A stretch of 64,000 nt of DNA from Bacteroidales bacterium UBA5833 (GCA_002433025.1 DJGZ01000041.1:62001-126000); one strand, 5' to 3'. Counted from the stretch's first letter, positions 1 to 8,626 are shown. The notes: generated by a model not told the origin, from the letters alone. Numbers and translations are program-made.

Positions 1-139
1 TATATCATGACATATAATTCATCAGGATATCATATCCAGATAGTTGCGTAATTTATCTAATTCCCAGACCTTTATAAAAACAATTCCTGAAATCCCGGTA
101 AACCAGATTGCCCCGCCGGGCACGAACCTCCATTTTTCA

Positions 140-147
140 TATTTTTG
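140..147 (+). promoter_or_regulatory. Possible -7 box upstream of the GH13 gene
   Basis: TATTTTTG matches the Bacteroidota -7 consensus TAnnTTTG and lies about 53 bases before the chosen ATG at 201. No -33 TTTG was found at the right distance, so this is weak. It supports the start at 201 over the in-frame TTG at 108, which lies upstream of this box. Confidence 0.3.
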
Positions 148-200
148 CAAAAAGCCGGTGCAACAGTGCCGCGTTGATTTCTATTGATAATCCTTCAGAT

Positions 201-2087
201 ATGAAAATAATCAGTTTCCCGCTCAGGCATTTACAGCAGACTATACTGTTTGCCTTCCTTTTATTTATTGCGCTCACCGGCCCGGTTTCTGCACAGGGGC
301 CGGCTGATCTGCGCGTTGAACCGCCCTTCTGGTGGGCAGGTATGAAAAATCCTTCACTGCAACTACTGGTTTATGGAAAAGATATTGCTTTCACCAACGT
401 CAGTCTTAACTATCCCGGTGTAACGCTGCGGGACAAAGTAAGTGTTGAAAATCCAAACTATCTTTTTCTGAATCTGGAGATCGCTGCAGATGCAAAACCC
501 GGCGTGTTTGTCATCTCATTTATGCGTAACCGCAAGGTGGCTTACCAATATGCCTATGAACTAAGGCAAAGGAAAGAAGGTTCAGCCGGCCGCAAGGGAT
601 TTACTCCCGCCGACGTGATCTATCTGCTGATGCCTGACCGCTTTGCAAATGGTGATCCTACGAACGACAATATGCCGGGAATGCTGGAAACCGCCGACCG
701 GTCAAACCCTTCGGGGAGGCACGGAGGAGATATTTCAGGGATCCGCAAAAACCTGGATTACCTCAGCGAACTGGGGATCACTGCCTTGTGGATCAACCCC
801 CTGCTTGAAAACAATAATCCGGCCTATTCCTACCATGGTTATGCCATTACCGACTTTTACCGTATCGATCCGAGGCTGGGCACCAATGAAGATTATGTAA
901 ACCTGGTGGAAGCCGCACATCATAAGGGCATCAAGGTGATCAAAGACATGATTTTCAACCATTGCGGCATCAATCACTGGTTTATCAACGATTTGCCGAT
1001 GAGCAACTGGATACACCGCTTTCCTGAATTTACCCGTTCCAATTTCAGGGCCGAAGCCTTGTCGGATCCTTACGCCTCGGATTATGATAAAAACCGCCTG
1101 CTGCAGGGCTGGTTCGACACCAATATGCCGGACCTAGACCAACGCAATCCATACGTTAACAACTATCTGATTCAGAATTCAATATGGTGGATTGAATATG
1201 CCGGTCTCGACGGCATCCGGCTCGACACCCAGCCATATCCATACAAGGAAATGATTGCAGAATGGGGGCGACGGGTTTTTGAAGAGTACCCTGATTTTTC
1301 AATTGTCGGAGAAGCATGGCTGAACCAGGAAGGGATGCTTGCATACTACCAGAAGGATGCCATTATCAGCGATGGTTACAATTCAAACCTGCCGAGTGTT
1401 ACAGACTTCCCGCTATACGAGGCTACAAAAAAAGCCTTCACCGAAAACGAAGGGTGGACCGAAGGGATGGCCAGACTTTATTATGTCTTTGCCCAGGATT
1501 TCCTGTTTTCGGATCCCTACATGAAGGTGACTTTCCTGGATAATCATGATGTAAACCGTTACTTCAACACCATCAACAGAGATCTGCCTGCCATGAAAAT
1601 GGCGCTGACGTTTCTGCTCACCACGCGCGGCATTCCCCAGATTTATTACGGCACCGAACTGCTGATGGATGGCGCTGAGCATAAAGGTCACGGCGACATA
1701 CGATGGGATTTTCCAGGCGGCTGGAAAGGAGATACAACCAATGCCTTTGTCCGCAAAGGAAGATCAAAGGATCAGAACGAAGTATTCGACCACATGAAGC
1801 AATTGCTGCGCTGGCGCAAATCGAGCAATGCCATTGCCCGGGGCAGTCTCAGGCATTTTATCCCCTTCGACGGCGTTTACGTGTATTTCCGGATGTATGG
1901 CGACGAAACCGTCATGGTTGTCATCAACAACAGCTATGACGAGAAAACCATTGACACCGGCAGGTTCACCGAAGTATTTGCCGGTTATAACCACGCATTG
2001 GATGTATTGACCGGACGTTCAGTGCCACTGCATGGCAAACTGACCAGCAAAGGCAGGACTGCCATGGTTTTCGAACTTAAAAAGTAA
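201..2087 (+). CDS. Secreted GH13 alpha-amylase / cyclomaltodextrinase-type enzyme
   Basis: A 628-residue glycoside hydrolase of family 13, expected to cut alpha-1,4-glucan-type oligosaccharides in the periplasm. I chose the ATG at 201 because it begins a good signal peptide (charged start, hydrophobic core, cleavage near VSAQG); the frame is open upstream to a TTG at 108, but that adds a non-signal leader. A cyclomaltodextrinase-like N-terminal beta domain (about residues 30-125) precedes the TIM barrel. Visible catalytic residues are D342 in DGIRLDT (nucleophile), E371 in IVGEAW (acid/base) and D450 in FLDNHD. A small beta domain follows to the end. The architecture resembles SusA-type neopullulanases of Bacteroides, but no susC/susD genes are nearby, so the true substrate is an inference. 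The GH25 lysozyme gene follows 51 bases downstream on the same strand. Confidence 0.9.
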   Translation: MKIISFPLRHLQQTILFAFLLFIALTGPVSAQGPADLRVEPPFWWAGMKNPSLQLLVYGKDIAFTNVSLNYPGVTLRDKVSVENPNYLFLNLEIAADAKPGVFVISFMRNRKVAYQYAYELRQRKEGSAGRKGFTPADVIYLLMPDRFANGDPTNDNMPGMLETADRSNPSGRHGGDISGIRKNLDYLSELGITALWINPLLENNNPAYSYHGYAITDFYRIDPRLGTNEDYVNLVEAAHHKGIKVIKDMIFNHCGINHWFINDLPMSNWIHRFPEFTRSNFRAEALSDPYASDYDKNRLLQGWFDTNMPDLDQRNPYVNNYLIQNSIWWIEYAGLDGIRLDTQPYPYKEMIAEWGRRVFEEYPDFSIVGEAWLNQEGMLAYYQKDAIISDGYNSNLPSVTDFPLYEATKKAFTENEGWTEGMARLYYVFAQDFLFSDPYMKVTFLDNHDVNRYFNTINRDLPAMKMALTFLLTTRGIPQIYYGTELLMDGAEHKGHGDIRWDFPGGWKGDTTNAFVRKGRSKDQNEVFDHMKQLLRWRKSSNAIARGSLRHFIPFDGVYVYFRMYGDETVMVVINNSYDEKTIDTGRFTEVFAGYNHALDVLTGRSVPLHGKLTSKGRTAMVFELKK

Positions 2088-2138
2088 GCATAAGCGGACA
2101 AGGTACAATAAGGAACCGGTTTATTTAAAGATAGGATT

Positions 2139-2957
2139 GTGGTAGTTGCCCGGGCAGGTGGAAAGAAGAAAAAGGCGGATAAATCCAGGCTATATCTTTA
2201 TACTGGTCTGCTTGCGGTGTTTCTGATTGTGATGGCCCCGTTGTTTTACCGGTATGGTCTTCCTTTGATAAAAAGTGGTTTCTCATGGACGGAAGCTGAG
2301 CAATACCACAACCTAAAGAACTTCGGTGTACCCATTCCGCCTGGTTATAAAACCCATGGAATTGATGTCTCGCACCACCAGGGGCGCATCAACTGGGCTG
2401 AAGTTGCTGCCATGGAGGTAAACGGTATCAGGATCAGCTTCGCATTTCTGAAGGTCACCGAAGGTATCACCAGGCAGGACAGGCAGTTTAATCGCAATTG
2501 GGAAAAGGCCGGGGAGGCGGGAATGATGCGTGGTGCATACCATTTTTTTCATCCTTCGCGTGATGCCGCCAAACAGGCCGAAAATTTTATAAATCAGGTT
2601 GAACTGAAACCCGGCGACCTGCCACCCGTGCTTGACATTGAAGTCAGCAACCGGCGTTCAAAAAAGGAGATCGTTGAAGGCGCATTAGAGTGGTGCCGGC
2701 TGGTGGAAGAGCATTATGGAGTTAAGCCGATCATCTATACCAGTCCCGGTTATTATGATAAATACCTGGCCGATGATTTTAAGGATTACCCGCTGTGGAT
2801 CGCGCATTACCATAAGGAGCTGCCCCGTATGCACCACCGCAGATGGCAGTTCTGGCAACACACCGACAAGGCTACCATCAACGGAATCAAGGGAGAGGTG
2901 GATATGAATGTCTTTAACGGCAGCCTTTCAAAGCTCAGGAAAATGTGCATTGAGTAA
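2139..2957 (+). CDS. Membrane-anchored GH25 lysozyme (muramidase)
   Basis: A 272-residue protein of glycoside hydrolase family 25, which cleaves the MurNAc-GlcNAc bond of peptidoglycan. The start is a GTG at 2139; it is needed to keep the lysine-rich N-terminus and the single transmembrane segment (about residues 19-40), which would hold the enzyme at the inner membrane facing the periplasm. The catalytic domain begins near residue 67 with GIDVSHHQG and carries the family DxE motif in VLDIEVS, with the typical IIYTSPGYY and PLWIAHY segments behind it. Length is normal for a single-domain GH25 with an anchor. It may take part in cell-wall turnover or in breakdown of other bacteria; the context does not decide. 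A second reading could be an inactive wall-binding relative, but the acidic residues look intact. Confidence 0.88.
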   Translation: MVVARAGGKKKKADKSRLYLYTGLLAVFLIVMAPLFYRYGLPLIKSGFSWTEAEQYHNLKNFGVPIPPGYKTHGIDVSHHQGRINWAEVAAMEVNGIRISFAFLKVTEGITRQDRQFNRNWEKAGEAGMMRGAYHFFHPSRDAAKQAENFINQVELKPGDLPPVLDIEVSNRRSKKEIVEGALEWCRLVEEHYGVKPIIYTSPGYYDKYLADDFKDYPLWIAHYHKELPRMHHRRWQFWQHTDKATINGIKGEVDMNVFNGSLSKLRKMCIE

Positions 2958-3230
2958 GCATAAAAATATTGCCCTGTCACTCTGCAGGCTTTTCTTCCTG
3001 GGGGTGCGATCAGGCATCTCCGGTGCTTATATCCGGGTGCCTTGGGGGTGGCAGGATACCCTTTCAGAACATGCGACGCATCCGGGGTCGTATTTCCATT
3101 TTATGCCAACGTTTTTTATACACATTTGACTCCTCCGGAGTCAGAGGTATAGTCAGGTTAGTACGTCATGGCCCCGGCGGGGACGCATGTGGTTCCCGCA
3201 TGGCCCCGGCGGTGCGGTGCCCGGATGGCC

Positions 3231-3350
3231 TCATACCTCCGGGCGAAGCCGGGAACACAAGGTTTTTGAATTTTACTACTGGTGGTCGAGCGGAGCCGAG
3301 ACCACCATGCACCAGAGCAGAGCCGAAATCACCACACCTTCGGGCGGAGC
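3231..3350 (+). repeat. REP-like repeat cluster A
   Basis: One full copy of the dispersed palindromic element lies at 3281-3306: arms GGTGGTC and GACCACC around a 12-base centre. It is preceded by the element's A+T-rich flank (TTTTGAATTTT) and followed by decayed half-copies containing AGAGCAGAGCCGA. The same core recurs at 21.3-21.6, 27.5-27.7 and 28.2-28.3 kb, with the same flanking text. It is an intergenic repeat and not coding. Confidence 0.85.
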
Positions 3351-3462
3351 CAATATCAACACACCTGACTTAGGTTGCTTCGCCAAATTTCCGGGCCAGG
3401 GATTTTGTAAAAAGATTTAGAAATCTGACTTCGATATTATGGTTAACCATCATAGTATTTAC

Positions 3463-3470
3463 TACTTTTG
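3463..3470 (+). promoter_or_regulatory. -7 box directly before aspA, possible leaderless start
   Basis: TACTTTTG matches TAnnTTTG and ends only four bases before the aspA ATG at 3475. Since transcription in Bacteroidota starts a few bases after this box, the mRNA may begin at or next to the start codon. No clear -33 element was found, so this is tentative. Confidence 0.35.
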
Positions 3471-3474
3471 AACC

Positions 3475-4917
3475 ATGCAACACCGCACCGAAACCGATTT
3501 TCTGGGCAGCCGCCAAATCCCGGCCGAAGCGCTCTATGGCATCCACGCCTTGCGCGCGCGCGAAAATTTTCCAGATACCACGGTTTTTCATGAAGAGTGG
3601 TACCGGGCCATGGGTTTGTTAAAGCAGGCCTGTTACCTGACGGCATCTTCCTATTATAAAGCGTTGGAGCAAAAACTGGGTTCAGCCATGCCTGCAATCC
3701 GCAGCGTGCCGGCGCCAGTGCTTGAAGCCCTGACCGAGGCCGCCCGGGAGGTTTCTGCAGGACAGCATGCCGCTCATTTCATCGTGCCGGCCGTCAGCGG
3801 TGGCGCCGGCACCAGCATCAATATGAATGTAAATGAGATCATTGCCAATGTAGCCCTGCTGAAACTTGGCTTCAATCCGGGAAACTACAGCGAGGTGGAT
3901 CCAACCGGGCATGCCAATATCTTTCAGAGTACAAACGATGTGGTTCCAACCGCGCTGAAAGTGGCCGTAATGCTGCTGCTGAACGATCTTGAAAAGTCAA
4001 TCAACGCGCTGAGAGGCGGTTTTGAGGTGCTCGAGGGCCGCTACCGCGATAGTCTTCGCATTGGTTACACCCAGATGCAGGAGGCAGTGCCTTCGTCGTA
4101 CGGTAAACTGTTTTCGAATTACAGCGACGCGCTTTCGCGCGACTGGTGGCGTGTTTCGAAGTGCTTCGAACGCATCAAGGTGGTGAATCTGGGCGGAAGC
4201 GCCATCGGCACTTCAGTGGCGGTGCCGCGCTTTTTCGTGATGGAGGTGACGAAGCAGTTACAGCATCTTACAGGACTTCCCGTTACCCGGGGTGAAAACC
4301 TGAGCGATATCACCAGTAATCTGGATGCTTTTGTGGAAGTGCACGCCATCATGAAGGCCCTGGCGGTAAATCTTGAAAAAATTGTGAATGACATTCGCCT
4401 GCTGGCTTCCGATATCGCCGGTGCCCGGCTGAAGTTGCCGCAACTGCAGGCAGGCAGCTCCATTATGCCGGGCAAAGTGAATCCGGTGGTTCCCGAATTT
4501 GTCATCAGCGCAGCACATCAGATATATGCCAATGATGCACTGATCGCCGGGTTGTGCGCGCAGGGCTGCCTTGACCTGAACGCCTACCTGCCCCTGATCG
4601 GACATGCCTTGCTGGGGAGCCTGAAATTAATGGTGGCCTCCTGTAATACCATGCTGACGAATATGATCAGCGGGCTGGAGGTAGATACCGTCACCAGTCT
4701 GGACCAGTTACTGCGCAGCCCGGCCATCGCCACTGCCCTCACACCTTATATCGGTTACCACAAGGCGACCGAAGTCGCGCTGCTGATGAAACCCGGACAT
4801 AAAAACATACTGGAAATCAACAGCGAAATGAAACTTTTACCTGCTGAAAAGCTGGAGGAAATTTTAAAACCCTCCAATCTTTTAAAAGCCGGATACACTC
4901 TTAATGATTTAATTTAA
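3475..4917 (+). CDS. aspA: Aspartate ammonia-lyase
   Basis: A 480-residue member of the fumarase/aspartase superfamily that converts L-aspartate to fumarate and ammonia in the cytoplasm. The N-terminal motif DFLGSRQIPAEALYGIHALRA is the aspartase form of the family signature, and the superfamily catalytic loop GSSIMPGKVNP lies at about residues 327-337. The helical core with FQSTNDVVPTALKVAV is also typical. Length matches known aspartases (about 470-480). It stands alone, with a repeat-rich intergenic region before it and another after it. In an anaerobe it would feed fumarate to succinate formation or release ammonia. A fumarase C reading is less likely because the N-terminal ALYGIHALRA pattern and the GSS loop context fit aspartase better. 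Confidence 0.92.
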   Translation: MQHRTETDFLGSRQIPAEALYGIHALRARENFPDTTVFHEEWYRAMGLLKQACYLTASSYYKALEQKLGSAMPAIRSVPAPVLEALTEAAREVSAGQHAAHFIVPAVSGGAGTSINMNVNEIIANVALLKLGFNPGNYSEVDPTGHANIFQSTNDVVPTALKVAVMLLLNDLEKSINALRGGFEVLEGRYRDSLRIGYTQMQEAVPSSYGKLFSNYSDALSRDWWRVSKCFERIKVVNLGGSAIGTSVAVPRFFVMEVTKQLQHLTGLPVTRGENLSDITSNLDAFVEVHAIMKALAVNLEKIVNDIRLLASDIAGARLKLPQLQAGSSIMPGKVNPVVPEFVISAAHQIYANDALIAGLCAQGCLDLNAYLPLIGHALLGSLKLMVASCNTMLTNMISGLEVDTVTSLDQLLRSPAIATALTPYIGYHKATEVALLMKPGHKNILEINSEMKLLPAEKLEEILKPSNLLKAGYTLNDLI

Positions 4918-5214
4918 CCAACTGATTTTGTCAACGATAAACTTTCAAAAAAAAATCTCATAATCCTTGAATCTTTGAACCGATCCCGATCGCTATCGGG
5001 AGAGCTCAGCGAAGCTAATCCTTGAATTCTTTGAATTCTTTAAGCCACGAATGCACGAATATTTTTTACCACAAAAACACAGAAACACGAAAAAACACAA
5101 AATATTTTTGAATCCTGGTGACAGCCGGACAAAAACAAACAGCAGCTGAGAAAAAGAAAAGAAGTAACGAACAGCAAGCCGCTTTCCACAACCCGCAACC
5201 CACAACTCACTACT

Positions 5215-5256
5215 CACTTCTCACTTCTCACTTCTCACTTCTCACTTCTCACTTCT
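5215..5256 (+). repeat. Six perfect tandem copies of a heptamer
   Basis: CACTTCT is repeated six times without a mismatch, about 110 bases before hydF. Short perfect tandem arrays are prone to slippage and may differ in copy number among strains. They are too far from hydF to alter its reading frame. Confidence 0.9.
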
Positions 5257-5279
5257 GAATCCTTGAATTTTTAAATATC

Positions 5280-5321
5280 GGCTGGTTTCGTTCCGATAGC
5301 TATCGGAACCGCTCAACCACC
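5280..5321 (-). repeat. REP-variant palindrome before hydF
   Basis: Read on the minus strand, this has the outer arms of the REP-like family (GGTGGTTGAGCGG ... GAAACCAGCC), but the centre is replaced by the perfect 20-base palindrome GTTCCGATAGCTATCGGAAC at 5290-5309. A related copy with a GGTACC...GGTAC centre occurs at 21454-21500. It lies 44 bases before the hydF start. Confidence 0.75.
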
Positions 5322-5365
5322 GATTTTTATCTTTGAATTTTTGAATCTTTGAATTTTAAATCCTT

Positions 5366-6595
5366 ATGTCCAAAGGAAAAGATACCAAACCCCATATCGG
5401 CATTTTTGGCCGTCGCAACAACGGTAAAAGTTCGCTGATTAACGCCCTGGCGGGACAGGAATTGGCCATTGTGTCGGACGTGGCCGGAACAACCACTGAT
5501 CCGGTAAAGAAATCCATGGAAATTCCCGGGATAGGCCCGGTAATCCTGATAGATACAGCCGGTATTGACGATACCGGAGAACTGGGACTGAAACGGGTGG
5601 AAAAGTCCCGCGAAATGCTCAAGGTCATTGACTTTGCCATTCTGGTGATTACCGGAAATGAGTTTGCGCAGGAGGAAGAAAAACTTATTGCAGAATTTGA
5701 AGACAAAGCTGTTCCTTTTCTGGTGCTGCACAATAAAAGCGATCTTCAACCCCTCGATGCAGGCCTGAAGCAAAATCTGGAAACCAACTATACAGTTCCG
5801 GTGCTGGAATTCAGCGCGATCAACAGGCTGGGGGTCGATGGCCTGATTGCGGCCATGCAGCGGCTGATCCCCGAATCGGCCTATACCGCGCCCTCTATGC
5901 TTGGCGATCTGATTTCATACGGTGATGTGGTGTTACTGATTACTCCAATTGATATTGAAGCTCCGGAAGGCAGGATGATCCTGCCACAGGTACAGGCCAT
6001 CCGCGATATTCTGGATCACGACGGCATTGCCGTGGTGTGCAAGGAGCGGGAAGCCGACGGCTTTATCAGGCGGATGAATCCCAAACCGGCGCTGGTTGTC
6101 ACCGACAGTCAGGTTTTCCTGAAAGCCGATGCCGCGGTGCCGCCGGAAATACCGCTTACCAGTTTCAGCATTCTACTGGCCAGGCAGCGGGGCGATTTCA
6201 GGAATTACCTGAAGGGAACGCCCAAAGTTTCGGAACTGAAGGATGGGGACCGCATCCTGATCCTTGAGTCGTGTACCCACCATGTATCCTGCGATGACAT
6301 CGGCCGCGTGAAAATTCCGCGCTGGCTGGGCAATTTCACCGGAAAGAAACTGGAATATGAGGTGGTGGCAGGTCTGTCGAAGCTCCCGCGCGATATCCGC
6401 GATTATGCCATGGTGATACAGTGCGGGGGTTGCGTGATTACCCGTAAACAGATTATCAACAGGCTGAAACCCGCGGTGGATGCCGGTATCCCTGTTACCA
6501 ACTACGGCATGGCCATTGCCTGGGTACATGGTATTTATAACAGGGCGGTGGCTCCGTTTACCCATGAACATGAGAGGTCGGGGGATTACTTGTGA
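5366..6595 (+). CDS. hydF: [FeFe]-hydrogenase H-cluster maturation GTPase HydF
   Basis: A 409-residue cytoplasmic scaffold protein on which the di-iron centre of [FeFe]-hydrogenase is assembled before transfer to the hydrogenase. An N-terminal Era/TrmE-like GTPase domain shows the P-loop GRRNNGKS (residues 15-22), the G2/G3 region (AGTTTDPV, DTAGIDD) and the G4 motif NKSD. The C-terminal cluster-binding part carries C303-x-H305 and C353-x-x-C356, the CxH...CxxC ligand pattern of HydF. Length is normal. The radical-SAM partners HydE and HydG and the hydrogenase itself are not in the window, so hydF is separate from them here. Its presence implies that the organism makes or takes up hydrogen with an [FeFe] enzyme. 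Confidence 0.95.
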   Translation: MSKGKDTKPHIGIFGRRNNGKSSLINALAGQELAIVSDVAGTTTDPVKKSMEIPGIGPVILIDTAGIDDTGELGLKRVEKSREMLKVIDFAILVITGNEFAQEEEKLIAEFEDKAVPFLVLHNKSDLQPLDAGLKQNLETNYTVPVLEFSAINRLGVDGLIAAMQRLIPESAYTAPSMLGDLISYGDVVLLITPIDIEAPEGRMILPQVQAIRDILDHDGIAVVCKEREADGFIRRMNPKPALVVTDSQVFLKADAAVPPEIPLTSFSILLARQRGDFRNYLKGTPKVSELKDGDRILILESCTHHVSCDDIGRVKIPRWLGNFTGKKLEYEVVAGLSKLPRDIRDYAMVIQCGGCVITRKQIINRLKPAVDAGIPVTNYGMAIAWVHGIYNRAVAPFTHEHERSGDYL

Positions 6596-6815
6596 AAGAA
6601 ATGTTAGGAGTCAGAGTCCGGAAGTCCGATGTGAAGCCGGAAGTCGGATGTTAGAAGTTGGTAAATGGAGACTGAAAATTGGGTGCTGGAGATTGGAAAT
6701 ATTCATTCACCTTCTCTCTTGTCAGACAAAACAGTATTGTCGGCCCTCGTCCCTTCTTCCCAACCCTCGTCCCCTGTGAATAGAATCAATGAAAACAATC
6801 ATTTAGGATAAAAAT

Positions 6816-7517
6816 ATGAATATAGTAATTACAGGCGCTTCATCCGGTGTCGGGCGCGAAACGGCAAAAATTCTGGCCGGTATTCCGGGAAACAGGCTGA
6901 TGGTGATTGCGCGCAATGGCATGAAGATACAGGCATTGTCGGGTGAATGCAACATCAAAAGGCATGAAACGGTGGTTCAGCCGCTGCAGTTTGATCTGGC
7001 CACCGGCGATATGGAATCTCTGGCTCATCAGATTAACCGGCAGCTTGGGAAAATCGATGTCCTGATCAACAATGCCGGCGCTATGCTGAATAAGCCCGTC
7101 GGTAAGCTCACCGTATCCGAAGTGGATACGGTTTTCAGCGTGAATGTGAAAGCTCCCCTTTTGCTGATACAGGCATTGCTCCCGGTGATGAAGCCCGGTT
7201 CCCACATTGTGAATATCGGGAGCATGGGCGGTGTACAGGGAAGTGTCAAGTTCCCGGGGTTGGCGGCATACAGCGCCAGCAAAGGCGCCCTGGCGGTGCT
7301 TACCGAATGCCTGGCCGAAGAGCTGAAGGACAAGCAGATTGCCGTCAATTGTCTTGCATTCGGCGCAGTACAGACCGAAATGCTCGCAAAGGCATTTCCC
7401 GGTTATGAAGCTCCGGTTTCAGCCGTGAAAATGGCGGAATTCGTTGCCGATTTTGCCATTAACGGGCATCGCTATTTCAATGGAAAGATTTTGCCGGTAT
7501 CTTTGTCCACTCCCTGA
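6816..7517 (+). CDS. Short-chain dehydrogenase/reductase
   Basis: A 233-residue classical SDR that would use NAD(P)H to oxidise or reduce an unknown alcohol or ketone. The cofactor motif TGASSGVG lies at residues 6-13, the NNAG motif at 85-88, and the catalytic pair Y152/K156 in YSASK; a serine is present upstream in NIGSMGG. Length is slightly short for the family. It is followed after only 10 bases by the RseC-family gene on the same strand, so the two may be co-transcribed. Substrate cannot be told from the sequence. The 220 bases before it hold only degenerate repeat-like text. Confidence 0.88.
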   Translation: MNIVITGASSGVGRETAKILAGIPGNRLMVIARNGMKIQALSGECNIKRHETVVQPLQFDLATGDMESLAHQINRQLGKIDVLINNAGAMLNKPVGKLTVSEVDTVFSVNVKAPLLLIQALLPVMKPGSHIVNIGSMGGVQGSVKFPGLAAYSASKGALAVLTECLAEELKDKQIAVNCLAFGAVQTEMLAKAFPGYEAPVSAVKMAEFVADFAINGHRYFNGKILPVSLSTP

Positions 7518-7527
7518 AAAGAAAGAA

Positions 7528-7947
7528 ATGTCATCATCAACTGAATGTCTTGCCAAGACAGGTGTAGTCCAAGGCATTGAAGGACAGAAGGTTTTCGTGA
7601 AGGTGGTCAGTGTGAGCGCCTGTGCTTCCTGCCATGCGAAAGGCGCCTGCACAGCCTCCGATACCAGCGAGCGCATCATAGAAGCAGAAATTGAACCCGG
7701 TACAAGTTTGAAACCCGGACAAATGGTGTCGGTTCAGGCCGACGTAAAAGCAGGCAATGCCGCATTGTTCTTTGGCTATATTCTGCCTTTTCTGCTGGTT
7801 TTCGTAACCCTGATCATCGCTGCTTCGCTCGCCTCGGAAGTGTTGGCCGGATTGATTTCGCTGGTGGTGTTGTTACCCTATTATGCCGTCCTGTATCTGC
7901 TCAGAGACCGGATGGGCAAGCGGTTTAAATTCAAAGTCGAAGCTTGA
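7528..7947 (+). CDS. RseC/MucC-type SoxR-reducing system protein
   Basis: A 139-residue membrane protein of the RseC family. The ATG at 7528 was chosen because the cysteine-bearing N-terminal domain (C-x-x-C-x5-C in ACASCHAKGAC) starts just after it; the frame is open further upstream only inside the SDR gene. Two transmembrane helices follow at about residues 75-120, with a positively charged cytoplasmic end. In Bacteroidota this family commonly sits just before rnfB. Here a methyltransferase gene and a 388-base gap intervene, so the link to the Rnf complex rests on family context rather than direct adjacency. RseC proteins are implicated in reducing the iron-sulfur protein SoxR in enterobacteria; the role here is likely an accessory of Rnf. 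Confidence 0.85.
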   Translation: MSSSTECLAKTGVVQGIEGQKVFVKVVSVSACASCHAKGACTASDTSERIIEAEIEPGTSLKPGQMVSVQADVKAGNAALFFGYILPFLLVFVTLIIAASLASEVLAGLISLVVLLPYYAVLYLLRDRMGKRFKFKVEA

Positions 7948-7996
7948 TGGCAGGAATCCCGCAATCTGACGGTTTTATGTTGTCTTCAGATATTTT

Positions 7997-8626
7997 ATGA
8001 AAAATCCCTGGCTACAGATTCCTTTTCCGGATTATGAAAACCATATGCGCGAAGTCGGGCAGGCACAGGTGCTCCGCCGTTTGCTGGGCGATTGCCTTAC
8101 GCGTTACAAACCGGGCAGCCTCGCCCTGATCGGTTGTGCAACGGGTAATGGCCTTGAGGAGGTCGATCCCGCGATTACAGGCATCGTTCATGCCGTGGAT
8201 ATCAATCCCGCTTTCCTGGAACAACTTAATCAGCGTTTTGGACAGTCTTTGCCGGGTTTGAACATCCATTGTCTGGATATGGAAACCGATCTCCTTCCTT
8301 TCAGTGATGCTGAACTGATTTTCTGCGGACTGGTCCTTGAATACGTAAAGCCGGAGGTGCTGATACCGAAATTGCTACAAGCACTGTCACCGGATGGTAC
8401 ATTGGTGATTGTGATACAGCAAACCCGGAAATCTTCATTTGTGACCCCGACCCGTTACAATTCCCTTGCTTTGCTTTCAGGTTTTGCCGGAGAGGTTTCA
8501 GTGGATGAAATGGCTGCTTTACTGGGGGCTAATGGCCTATGTTTGTGTGAAATGGATGAGGTCAGGCTGAATGATTCCAAAACTTTTCTGACTTTCCATT
8601 GCTCAAAGGAAAAAGCGCATCAGTGA
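7997..8626 (+). CDS. Class I SAM-dependent methyltransferase
   Basis: A 209-residue protein with a Rossmann-type methyltransferase fold. Motif I is present as LALIGCATGNGLEEV, followed by VHAVDINPAFLEQL, where the acidic residue would bind the SAM ribose, and an FCGLVLEYVKPE segment at motif IV. The substrate is unknown. It lies 49 bases after the RseC-family gene and before the rnf operon on the same strand. The position could be incidental, or the gene could belong to the same transcript as rseC. The N-terminal segment has no domain that would indicate a target. Confidence 0.8.
   Translation: MKNPWLQIPFPDYENHMREVGQAQVLRRLLGDCLTRYKPGSLALIGCATGNGLEEVDPAITGIVHAVDINPAFLEQLNQRFGQSLPGLNIHCLDMETDLLPFSDAELIFCGLVLEYVKPEVLIPKLLQALSPDGTLVIVIQQTRKSSFVTPTRYNSLALLSGFAGEVSVDEMAALLGANGLCLCEMDEVRLNDSKTFLTFHCSKEKAHQ

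Larger units (their letters stand above)
2958..3474. other. Long intergenic region with degenerate palindromic repeats
   Basis: No credible gene. Between the lysozyme gene and aspA lie several C+G-rich imperfect palindromes: around 3074-3092, the inverted repeat GACTCC/GGAGTC at 3128-3142, and CCCCGGCGGGG near 3173. The REP-like cluster at 3231-3350 is listed separately. The open frames here translate the repeats and have no gene-like composition. Confidence 0.75.
4918..5365. other. Low-complexity intergenic region
   Basis: No gene is supported. The stretch holds an inverted repeat TCCCGAT/ATCGGGA at 4984-5001, runs of TTTGAAT/CTTGAAT-like words near both ends, an A+C-rich patch (CCACGAATGCACGAAT near 5045), six tandem copies of CACTTCT at 5215-5256, and a REP-variant palindrome at 5280-5321. 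It looks like accumulated repeat debris rather than regulation. Confidence 0.75.

Noticed and set aside
108..200. Upstream extension of the GH13 gene to a TTG at 108
   Set aside because: It would place 31 extra residues before a good signal peptide, and a possible promoter box lies inside that stretch.
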